Shown in pieces: positions 57,716 to 64,000 of a DNA stretch of 64,000 nucleotides. Below the pieces are notes generated by a model. That model did no database searches. It was given only the letters and a program-made list of their open reading frames with translations, and had not been told where the DNA came from. Positions within the stretch are counted from its first letter, which is position 1. The number at the start of each line of letters is the position of its first letter. The stretch is from Nucisporomicrobium flavum (GTDB taxonomy: Bacteria > Actinomycetota > Actinomycetes > Mycobacteriales > Micromonosporaceae), in assembly GCF_016464385.1 (NCBI RefSeq), contig NZ_JADMLH010000001.1, forward strand, positions 761,130 through 825,129, read 5' to 3'. A program made the translations under genes and the position numbers.

Positions 57716-58264
57716 ATGGAACGCACATCCGTCAAGGTCGTCATCGCCGGGGGTTTCGGCGCCGGCAAGACGACCATGGTCGGTTCCGTCAGCGAGATCC
57801 CGCCCCTGACCACCGAGGAGGTGATGACCGAGGCCAGCGTCGGCGTCGACGACCTGGCGGGCCTCGAGGAGAAGAACCAGACCACGGTCGCGCTGGACTT
57901 CGGCCGGATCACGATCAACAGCGAGGTGGTGCTCTACCTGTTCGGCACGCCGGGCCAGGACCGCTTCTGGTTCATGTGGGACGAGCTGGCCCAGGGCGCG
58001 GTCGGCGCGGTGGTGCTGGTCGACACGCGGCGGCTACCGGCGAGCTTCGCCTCCGTCGACTACTTCGAACGCCGTGGCATCCCGTTTGTCGTCGCGGTGA
58101 ACACGTTCTTCGGGGAGTGCTCGTACACCGACGACGAGATCCGGGGGGCGTTGCAGCTCAACCCGGAAGTCCCGCTCACGCGCTGCGACGCGCGGCAGCG
58201 GGCCTCCGCGGTGGACGTGCTGATCCTGCTCCTGCAGTACGTGCTGGCCAAGCTACCGGCTTAG
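57716..58264 (+). CDS. cvnD: CvnD-type small GTPase
   Basis: A 182-residue Ras-like GTPase typical of conservons. The P-loop is GGFGAGKT (12-19), the G3 region FGTPGQDRFWFMWDEL (Asp of the usual DTPG replaced by Gly), and the G4 NKxD is degenerate (VAVNTFFG), as is common in CvnD. It probably cycles between GDP and GTP with help from CvnB and signals from CvnA. The last gene of the run; a hairpin follows 22 bp after the stop. Confidence 0.93.
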   Translation: MERTSVKVVIAGGFGAGKTTMVGSVSEIPPLTTEEVMTEASVGVDDLAGLEEKNQTTVALDFGRITINSEVVLYLFGTPGQDRFWFMWDELAQGAVGAVVLVDTRRLPASFASVDYFERRGIPFVVAVNTFFGECSYTDDEIRGALQLNPEVPLTRCDARQRASAVDVLILLLQYVLAKLPA

Positions 58265-58286
58265 CCGGACCCGGACCCGGACGCGC

Positions 58287-58309
58287 GGCAGCGCAGCGGC
58301 GGCGCTGCC
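58287..58309. terminator. Hairpin after the conservon
   Basis: GGCAGCGC (58287-58294) and GCGCTGCC (58302-58309) are perfect 8-bp arms with a 7-nt loop, 22 bp beyond the CvnD stop. Likely terminator of the long operon. The rest of the gap to 58529 holds no gene and drops in GC content toward the island. Confidence 0.6.
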
Positions 58310-58529
58310 CCGTCCGGCGCTGCCCGGCCGCCGAGTGGGGTGGGCCCATGCGGGGCGGCTGGCTAAGTCGGGCGGCAGGCCGCAAGGACGGCTGCCAGTG
58401 CGAGAACCCGCTCGCCACGCCGTCGTCGCCGACGCTCCGGCAGACTTCCTCAAGGGTCCAACCGCCGATACTTACCTAGCGCTCGATGCCTTGTCGGCAA
58501 TGTGCACGAAAACGCCACCACCGACAGGT

Positions 58530-60404
58530 CTAGCGCCGGCCCCGGTTGCCGGCCCGCGCGAATCCGAAGCTGCGGCCGAGGTGGTCGAGGGCATCGGCGG
58601 CGAAGGGTTCAATCTGCTGACGAGTCAGCCCGATGGGACTCGTGATACCCACGGCGAGGGCACGCGCGGTGCGGACTCGCGCCCGGCCAAGCTGCGCGAG
58701 ATCGACCATTTCCAACAGTTGGCGGGGCCGAGGGTCACCCATGTTCACGGGGCGTTCGTTCTCGATGTAGAACTCGATGCGCGATGCCCCGGCGGGAACA
58801 AGTGACAGTGGATCCGTCGATGCGGTCACCAACAACCCGCTGGTGCACACGGACCAACCGGCCTCGAGGAAAGCGAGGATTTCGTCGAAGGTTACTGCCA
58901 GGTCGCCGGGGACGGGTGTGTAGCCGTTCGCCGTGGTGGTGGAAGGTCGGATGGCGTCGAAGTCGATGCGGACTTCGGCCATCACCGCCGCGTCGACGCT
59001 GTAGCTAGTCGGCAGAGCGATCTGCAGACCGGCCCGGATTGCAGTGCGGCCATCCGGGCCTGCGACCAGGTATTCGTATGTTGCCTGCTGGCCGGTATTG
59101 CGGAACTCCTCGTCAACCTCGCTCCAACCTGAGCGACTCCGACCGCCATAGCGTTGCCTCAGAACGAGCAGGAAGTCGTCCAGACCGGATCTGGCGACGG
59201 CGTCGAGCATGCGTTCGCGACCATCGTCCGTGATCTGCAAGTCGTCGCCGCGTATGAGGACATGCCCGCTCACCGCGAGTCGCAGATCCATGATCGCGTC
59301 TGTGCGGGAGTCGACACGCCAGCCCCGCGTCCGGCTTGCTTCGTCGTCGAAGACGATGTCTGGCTGCCATACGGCACTCCCGTCGCAGCGACGGACGAGG
59401 CGGCCGCGCCGCTCGTCCCGGAAGGGGCGTCCCCAGTCGCCGCCGACCAGGAGGATCTCAGTCCAGTCCGGTCCGATGTAAGGTCGGCCGGTGGCCGGTG
59501 CGAGAGGAAAGCCGATGTGTTCCACTCCGCCGCGACGCCCGCCGACTGCCTGGATCTGGTCCCACACCATGCGATCCATCGCCACGACCGGGTACCCCGC
59601 GGGGGCGCAGAGGATTCGCTCGACGCGGGTAAGGCCGCCGTCGAATGGTTGCACGTAACCATCGCCGATCTGCTCGACGAGCGCCCGCGGATCGCCGAGC
59701 AGATCTGCTCCGCCCACGGCATCGACGGTCGTCTGGAACGCGGCCTCATTGCCCGGCTCACCTGGCCGGATGGTTCTCTCTCGTGCGTCCACGTTCACGG
59801 TGACTGTCGGCGAGGCAACATTGACCGCAATTGGGTTAGTGAGCTGCTTCAACAGCTCGGCGATGACTTCGCTCGGCGTGATGAGGCCAGCGTAAGACGT
59901 GCGCACGGCGGGGTATCGGTCCAGCAACCGACTGATCTGCTCAGCGTCCCAGACCCGCCAGCCGAGAAGACCGATACGGTCCTGATACTCGGCCATCAGT
60001 CTGTCGAAGGCGTCTTTGCTGCCGGTACCAGGGGTACTCGACAGTGAGATGTTCGTCGTGAAGACAAGATACTGCGGCCGTTGGCCGTAGGAGACGCGAC
60101 GTTTGGCGGGATTTGCCCAGTCTTCAAGTTCGGCTTTGACGCGCCCGAGAAACCATCGATTGTCAGCCTGGGTCGTTCCAGGCCGGGCCTTGTATTTGGC
60201 CTGCAAAACCCCGTGACCGTCCCACGGGTGCTGCGGGTCAGGGAACGGGACGGGACCGTCGAAGGTTGCTTCTCGGCCTCCGTCCGGCCCGTCACCGAAC
60301 ACCTTGAGGCCCGGCCCCAATACGCACAGCGCGAGTGCTTGGCTGAGCGACTCGAACCCGTCCGCACCCAATTTGCTGAAGTCGTCAGGCACGCCGTACA
60401 TCAT
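58530..60404 (-). CDS. Orphan protein with N-terminal PD-(D/E)XK nuclease-like motif
   Basis: A 624-residue protein that I cannot assign to a named family. The N-terminus reads GADGFESLSQALALCVLG (14-30), GDGPDGGREATFDG (37-50), then QAKYK (68-72): the D41 ... E45 ... QxK arrangement of PD-(D/E)XK nucleases such as Mrr-like and conflict-system nucleases. No P-loop is present in the remaining 500 residues, which contain beta-rich stretches and no membrane helix. Codon usage is clearly less GC-biased than its neighbours, indicating horizontal transfer. ATG 60404 (or 60401) has GAGAG 8 bp upstream. A defence or DNA-damage role is possible but unproven. Confidence 0.6.
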   Translation of the reverse strand: MMYGVPDDFSKLGADGFESLSQALALCVLGPGLKVFGDGPDGGREATFDGPVPFPDPQHPWDGHGVLQAKYKARPGTTQADNRWFLGRVKAELEDWANPAKRRVSYGQRPQYLVFTTNISLSSTPGTGSKDAFDRLMAEYQDRIGLLGWRVWDAEQISRLLDRYPAVRTSYAGLITPSEVIAELLKQLTNPIAVNVASPTVTVNVDARERTIRPGEPGNEAAFQTTVDAVGGADLLGDPRALVEQIGDGYVQPFDGGLTRVERILCAPAGYPVVAMDRMVWDQIQAVGGRRGGVEHIGFPLAPATGRPYIGPDWTEILLVGGDWGRPFRDERRGRLVRRCDGSAVWQPDIVFDDEASRTRGWRVDSRTDAIMDLRLAVSGHVLIRGDDLQITDDGRERMLDAVARSGLDDFLLVLRQRYGGRSRSGWSEVDEEFRNTGQQATYEYLVAGPDGRTAIRAGLQIALPTSYSVDAAVMAEVRIDFDAIRPSTTTANGYTPVPGDLAVTFDEILAFLEAGWSVCTSGLLVTASTDPLSLVPAGASRIEFYIENERPVNMGDPRPRQLLEMVDLAQLGRARVRTARALAVGITSPIGLTRQQIEPFAADALDHLGRSFGFARAGNRGRR

Positions 60405-60746
60405 CGGCGAGCTCTCACGGAAAGGGTGTGAAGAAGCCTGGCGTGGCGGCGGTCGATGCGCACTGGCATTCGATGGTGATCACGCAACGTACAGGAGCTG
60501 ATCCAGACCGGCACCGGCAGGTGCCGGTTCGACTCTCGACCCAGGCGACCGCGGCGCAGGTGCAGCGCGGCGTAGACCATGGATGATCGATGCGCGTGCA
60601 CGCTCACGGATCGCGTAGGCGCCCTTCATAAGAAAGGCGTCATTCGCCGATCAGGCCGTGCCGCAATCGCAGCGGGCAGCTCGGCATCATCGACCACAAG
60701 CCGACCGTACCCAGCCGACGCGGGTAAATGGCGAGTCACGGTCGCG
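60405..60746. other. Lower-GC non-coding gap with a 9-bp hairpin
   Basis: This 342-bp stretch has no supported gene. It holds a perfect hairpin, ACCGGCACC (60507-60515) and GGTGCCGGT (60520-60528) with a GGCA loop, immediately followed by GGTTCGACT, which resembles a tRNA T-loop but cannot form the T-stem. Base composition is atypical up to about 60740. A minus-strand frame ending at 60626 has a plausible 30-residue C-terminus (YGRLVVDDAELPAAIAARP) but no start of its own. Confidence 0.45.
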
Positions 60747-62135
60747 CTAAGCGATCGGCTCCAGCCGGACCTTGAAGTGCCGCAGCAGCGCCGGCGCCGA
60801 CACGATGCGGTAGCCCCGAACCCGTTCCGGGTCCTTCGCGATCCGGCCCAGCGTCTCGGCCACGTAGTCCAGATGGGCGTCGGTGTACACCCGCCGCGGG
60901 ATGGCCAGGCGTACGAGCTCGAACGGCGCCGGCTGCAGCAGCCGGTGCTCGTCGTCCACCGCGCCGAGGTAGAGCGAGCCCAGCTCGGCGCAGCGGATGC
61001 CGCCCCGGAGATAGAGCTCGCTGGCCAGGGAGTGGCCGGGGAACTGGGCCGGCTCCAGGTGCGGCAGGAGCCGGCCGGCGTTGAGGTAGAGGGCGTGGAC
61101 ACCGGCCGGGCGTACGGTGTCCACGCCGGCCTCGTTGATCAGCGTGGCCAGGCGCGCGGTCGAGGCGGCCCGTGACCGCAGGTAGTGCACGTCGACGACC
61201 TCGCGCAGCCCCTGGGCGATGCGTTCCAGGTCCTGCCCGGCGAGCCCGCCGTAGGTGGAGAAGCCCTCGGTGGCGATGAGGTTCGCCTCGCAGACGGCGT
61301 ACAGCTCGGCGTTGCGCAGGCCGATGAACCCGCCCACCGGGGCGAGGCCGTCCTTCTTGAGGCTGACCAGGCAGCCGTCGGCGAGCTGGAACGCGCGGGT
61401 GGCGATCTGCCGGGGCGTCCAGTCGCTGTAGCCGGCCTCGCGTTCCCGCACGAGCCAGGCGTTCTCGGCGAAGCGCGCGGCGTCCAGCAGGAACGGCACC
61501 CGGTGCCGCCGGCAGAGCGCCGCGACGGCTTCCAGGTTGGCCATCGACACCGGCTGCGCGCCGAGCCCGTTGTTCGTGATCGTCATGAGGACCAGGCCGA
61601 CCCGGTCGCCGTCCGGGCCGGCCAGGACGTCCGCCAGCGCGCCCAGATCGATGTCGCCCTTGAACGGCTCGTCGCTGTCCAGGTCACGCGCCTGCGGGCA
61701 GGGCAGGTCGAGGGTGTGCGCGCCGGCCAGCTCCACGTTGGCGTGGGTGGTGTCGAAGTGGGTGTTGCTGACGCAGATCTGCCCCGGCCGCAGCAGCGCG
61801 GAGAACACGATCCGTTCGGCGGCGCGGCCCTGGTGCACGGGCAGGACGTGCGGGTAGCCGGTGAGGTCGCGTACCTCGTCGCGGAAGCGGAACCAGGATC
61901 GGGCGCCCGCGTACGACTCGTCGCCCCGGGCCGCCGCGGCCTCCTGCTCCGCGGAGGTGGCGCCGGTGCCGGAGTCGCTGAGCAGGTCCACGGTGATCTG
62001 GTCGGCGCGCAGGTTGAACGGGTTGTGCCCGGCGGCGGCGTACGCGGCCCGGCGCTCGTCCGCGGTGAGGAACGGGATCGGCTCGACCACCTTGATCCGG
62101 TACGGCGGCAGCACGGTGGACATCTCGTCGGTCAT
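60747..62135 (-). CDS. Tryptophanase/tyrosine phenol-lyase family beta-eliminating lyase
   Basis: A 462-residue PLP enzyme of the beta-eliminating lyase family. Visible features: the N-terminal YRIKVVEPIPFLTADERRAAYAAAGHNPFNL, DSGTGATSAEQ, the Arg/Asp region FLLDAARFAENAWLV and the PLP lysine in SLKKDGLAPVGG. It should split tryptophan into indole, pyruvate and ammonia (or tyrosine into phenol). Pairing with an indole prenyltransferase encoded 9 bp upstream supports tryptophanase. ATG 62135 follows GGAGAG by 6-7 bp. Confidence 0.87.
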   Translation of the reverse strand: MTDEMSTVLPPYRIKVVEPIPFLTADERRAAYAAAGHNPFNLRADQITVDLLSDSGTGATSAEQEAAAARGDESYAGARSWFRFRDEVRDLTGYPHVLPVHQGRAAERIVFSALLRPGQICVSNTHFDTTHANVELAGAHTLDLPCPQARDLDSDEPFKGDIDLGALADVLAGPDGDRVGLVLMTITNNGLGAQPVSMANLEAVAALCRRHRVPFLLDAARFAENAWLVREREAGYSDWTPRQIATRAFQLADGCLVSLKKDGLAPVGGFIGLRNAELYAVCEANLIATEGFSTYGGLAGQDLERIAQGLREVVDVHYLRSRAASTARLATLINEAGVDTVRPAGVHALYLNAGRLLPHLEPAQFPGHSLASELYLRGGIRCAELGSLYLGAVDDEHRLLQPAPFELVRLAIPRRVYTDAHLDYVAETLGRIAKDPERVRGYRIVSAPALLRHFKVRLEPIA

Positions 62136-62144
62136 GGCGCTCTC

Positions 62145-63227
62145 CTACCGGGCCGGAACCCGCTGCGGGTTGGGGGCGCTCACCTGATACGCCTCGGACG
62201 ACAGGTAGACGGTCATGCCGGGGCGCGGGACCCCGAGCCGCAGCGACACGTGGGCGAGCAGGCCGACGCCCTCCTCGAGCCGGCGGGACGTGACGGCCGC
62301 GATCGCGCGGTCCAGCTCCGCCGGGTCGAAGCCGTGCCGGTCCATCAGCCCGCGGACCCGGTCGTGGGCCTGCCCGTCGTCGCTGACGTAGCTGCGGATC
62401 GGCACGTACACGCTGTAGCCGATGGGCCGGTCCACGCCCGCCGCGTACGTGAAGCTGCTGATGATCGGCCGGCCGGCGTACGGGCCCGGCCCGGCGGCCT
62501 GCCGGCAGAAGCCGGTGACGGCGTCCGTGTCGACGCCGGGCACCATCGCGGCGGCGCGTGCCACGTCGGCCAGGTCGGCGTCGTGCTGGGAGACGTAGAG
62601 CTTGATCCGGGCGCTGTCCGCGTCGTGCAGGTCCAGCGCGAAGAAGGTGAGCCGGTCGGCGGCGCCGACCTCCCCCGGCCGCAGCCCGCGCAGCCGCACC
62701 GCTCGGTGCGCCGGGGCCGCCCCGAGCCGGCCGAGCGCCTCGGCGACGAGCCCGTCCGCGTTCGCCACCCCGCGGATCTCGGGGTTCAGGTACACCTTGA
62801 ACTCGGGGGCGCGGCGCAGGATCAGCGAGTGCCACATGCCGAAGAGGCCCTGCGGCCGGTCGGTGTCGAACAGGTCGAGCACCCGGTCGAGCCGCGTCGT
62901 GGTCAGCCGGTGCCGGCGCGTCTGCCGGTGCAGGAAAGCGAGCGCGGAGGACAGCTCGGCAGGGCGGCTCAGGTCCGCCACCGCGGCCTCGGCCAGGATG
63001 CGCAGCGTAGGGCGGCCGTGGTGGTGGAACGCCACGGAGAACTCGATCGGGGTGTGGTCGTCGGCGATGTCCGAGGGCCAGGCGGGGCCCGCGTCGAGGG
63101 GGCGGGGGCCGGCCGGGCCGAGCAGGTCGGCGACCAGCTGTGCCGACATCACCGGGTCGGCCCCGGTCACCCGGCAGAGCCGGGTCAGCTGGTCGCGGAC
63201 ATGGCTGACGAGGGACGTGACCGGCAC
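62145..63227 (-). CDS. DMATS-type indole prenyltransferase
   Basis: A 360-residue aromatic prenyltransferase of the dimethylallyltryptophan synthase fold. The family pattern is visible in TPIEFSVAFHH (substrate-binding Glu), RAPEFKVYLNPEIRG, RIKLYVSQHD, KRLTFFALDLHD-like strands and the late RPIGYSVYVPIRSYV, which carry the Arg/Lys/Tyr residues that shield the prenyl diphosphate. It should attach a C5 prenyl group to tryptophan or indole. GTG 63227 is chosen because GGAGGG lies 4-5 bp upstream; GTG 63239 and 63254 are alternatives. An AT-rich region with palindromes lies upstream. Confidence 0.87.
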   Translation of the reverse strand: MPVTSLVSHVRDQLTRLCRVTGADPVMSAQLVADLLGPAGPRPLDAGPAWPSDIADDHTPIEFSVAFHHHGRPTLRILAEAAVADLSRPAELSSALAFLHRQTRRHRLTTTRLDRVLDLFDTDRPQGLFGMWHSLILRRAPEFKVYLNPEIRGVANADGLVAEALGRLGAAPAHRAVRLRGLRPGEVGAADRLTFFALDLHDADSARIKLYVSQHDADLADVARAAAMVPGVDTDAVTGFCRQAAGPGPYAGRPIISSFTYAAGVDRPIGYSVYVPIRSYVSDDGQAHDRVRGLMDRHGFDPAELDRAIAAVTSRRLEEGVGLLAHVSLRLGVPRPGMTVYLSSEAYQVSAPNPQRVPAR

Positions 63228-63248
63228 GTGACCCTCCACTGAGGACGC

Positions 63249-63260
63249 GATCACGTGATC
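63249..63260. promoter_or_regulatory. GATCACGTGATC palindrome upstream of the prenyltransferase
   Basis: A perfect 12-bp palindrome 22 bp upstream of the chosen GTG start, in the AT-rich promoter region of the prenylindole operon. It overlaps a GATCATT element that recurs at 63279. A repressor operator is a reasonable guess. Confidence 0.5.
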
Positions 63261-63305
63261 ATTTAATCAGTAGACATCGATCATTCCGCAATCTGTCTGA
63301 CATTC

Positions 63306-63321
63306 ATTCACTGTGGTGAAT
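63306..63321. promoter_or_regulatory. ATTCAC-TGTG-GTGAAT dyad
   Basis: Perfect 6-bp arms (63306-63311, 63316-63321) around TGTG, located just after the DinB stop and about 80 bp upstream of the prenyltransferase start. It may be a regulator site or a weak terminator of the DinB gene. Confidence 0.45.
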
Positions 63322-63322
63322 A

Positions 63323-63883
63323 TCACTGGCCGGTGCGCCCGTCGATGCACTCGCGCAGCAGATCGGCGTGACCGCAATGGCGCGCGTACTCCTCGACCAT
63401 GTGGATCAGCACATCGCGCACGGTGGTCTCCTCGCCGTGCCGGGTCAGGACCGTGGCGCCGAGGTCGGGTGCCTCGTCCAGCCACCGGTCGGCGGCGGCG
63501 ATCCGGCCCTTCCACGTGGCGAACGCGTCCGCGGCCACCGCGGCGTCGCCGGCCGCACCGTCGAAGTCGACGTCCTTGCGCCCCTCCGACCAGTACGGAG
63601 GGGCAGCGTCGCGCTGCCCCTTCAGGCACTGCTCGAACCAGATGTGCTCCACCCGGGCCATGTGCCGGACCAGCCCCAGCAGGCTCATCGTGGACGGCGG
63701 CACCGACCGGGCCGCGAGCTGCTCCGGCGACAGGCCGCCGCACTTCAGCTCCAGCGTGAGCCGGTAATGGGCCAGGTACTCCCGGATGGTCGCCAGCTCA
63801 CCGACCGGCTTGCCCGCCACCCGCGGGTCCTCGCCCTGCGGCGCCCACATCCCGTTGTGCCCCACCACGTGCTCACTCGTCAT
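63323..63883 (-). CDS. DinB-family (DUF664) protein
   Basis: A 186-residue four-helix DinB-like protein of the DUF664 type. The metal-binding histidines are visible in LVRHMARVEHIWFEQCL and near the C-terminus in LIHMVEEYARHCGHADLLRE. These actinobacterial proteins are thought to be thiol (mycothiol)-dependent enzymes; the reaction is unknown. ATG 63883 is chosen; TAGGGT lies 7 bp before it, so the transcript may be leaderless. The prenyltransferase follows after a 95-bp AT-rich gap on the same strand. Confidence 0.85.
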   Translation of the reverse strand: MTSEHVVGHNGMWAPQGEDPRVAGKPVGELATIREYLAHYRLTLELKCGGLSPEQLAARSVPPSTMSLLGLVRHMARVEHIWFEQCLKGQRDAAPPYWSEGRKDVDFDGAAGDAAVAADAFATWKGRIAAADRWLDEAPDLGATVLTRHGEETTVRDVLIHMVEEYARHCGHADLLRECIDGRTGQ

Positions 63884-63902
63884 GATCCCCACCCTAGAGA
63901 CC

Positions 63903-63934
63903 CCGGGGGCCGCGGCACACGCCGCGACCCCCGG
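63903..63934. terminator. Strong 14-bp hairpin near the window end
   Basis: CCGGGGGCCGCGGC (63903-63916) and GCCGCGACCCCCGG (63921-63934) pair over 14 bp with a single mismatch and an ACAC loop. It lies upstream of the DinB gene and may terminate a gene off the right edge. Confidence 0.55.
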
Positions 63935-63990
63935 CCGGGGGGGCGGGGGGGGGCGGGGGGGGGGGGGCCGGCGGGGGGAGGGGGGGGGGC
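63935..63990. other. G-homopolymer low-complexity tail
   Basis: About 55 bases made almost only of G with scattered C. No biological feature is evident; it resembles poly-G sequencing error at a contig end. Confidence 0.7.
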
Positions 63991-64000
63991 CGCGTAGCCC

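Noticed and set aside
60520..60560. tRNA gene suggested by GGTTCGACT after a hairpin
   Set aside because: No T-stem, anticodon arm or acceptor stem can be formed; only the short T-loop-like sequence is present.
60626..61102. 158-codon minus-strand frame in the gap and lyase 3' end
   Set aside because: Most of it is a shifted frame of the lyase gene with Ser/Arg-rich sequence. Only its last 30 codons look protein-like and they lack a start.
1..64000. Insertion sequences, transposases, integrases, prophage genes, rRNA
   Set aside because: None was recognised on either strand; the only sign of transfer is the low-GC island around the nuclease-like gene.

Overview
The window is high-GC actinobacterial DNA with nearly all third codon positions G or C, frequent GTG starts, ATGA/GTGA stop-start overlaps, many probable leaderless genes, a CebR-type operator, a conservon, and mycothiol-type DinB enzymes. 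Together these point to a filamentous actinomycete of the Micromonosporaceae type (Actinoplanes/Micromonospora-like). This is inference; no rRNA or tRNA gene was seen.

Layout. 1-3.6 kb: a two-component system (regulator truncated by the window edge), then a sulfur operon (sulfide:quinone oxidoreductase, DsrC/TusE, DsrE) behind a CsoR/CstR-like palindrome. 3.6-8.3 kb: universal stress protein with a DosR-like box, an SDR, and an ABC exporter operon carrying its own MerR regulator and a MerR-type promoter. 8.3-15.5 kb: secreted M36 protease, ferredoxin-like protein, PucR-type regulator, a second ABC-2 exporter, a 41-bp tandem repeat and a membrane protein. 15.5-24.5 kb: NTF2-like protein, HD protein, membrane hydrolase, DUF3040, STAS-ATPase, a NarL-type two-component pair, a Ser/Thr kinase and an aldo/keto reductase. 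24.6-38 kb: secreted DUF1996 protein, an M20 peptidase pseudogene with three internal deletions, deaminase plus CBS protein, a TPP enzyme, a 2-TM SLATT-like protein, an amino acid permease, an AA10 LPMO, and an orphan CebR operator with ribosome-binding site and terminator but no gene. 38-42 kb: FNT channel, nitrilase, acetyltransferase, saccharopine-dehydrogenase-like enzyme.

42.2-58.3 kb is the most remarkable part. An iniB-iniA-iniC-type operon (IniB-domain protein and two dynamin-like GTPases) carries an extra 149-codon tandem-repeat gene locked between the GTPases by ATGA and GTGA overlaps. It diverges from an approximately 11-kb co-directional run: Hsp70-like ATPase, large LuxR (LAL, IniR-like) regulator, then an expanded conservon (two CvnA sensors, two CvnC/DUF742 proteins, one CvnB roadblock, one CvnD GTPase) that includes a membrane-anchored CBM2-like protein. 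The layout suggests that envelope stress is sensed by the conservon/LAL arm and answered by the dynamin-like arm.

58.3-60.75 kb is a lower-GC island with one orphan gene carrying an N-terminal PD-(D/E)XK nuclease-like motif. 60.7-63.3 kb is a two-gene prenylindole cassette (tryptophanase-like lyase plus DMATS-type prenyltransferase), followed by a DinB protein. The last ~60 bases are a G-rich low-complexity run that looks like an assembly or sequencing artefact.
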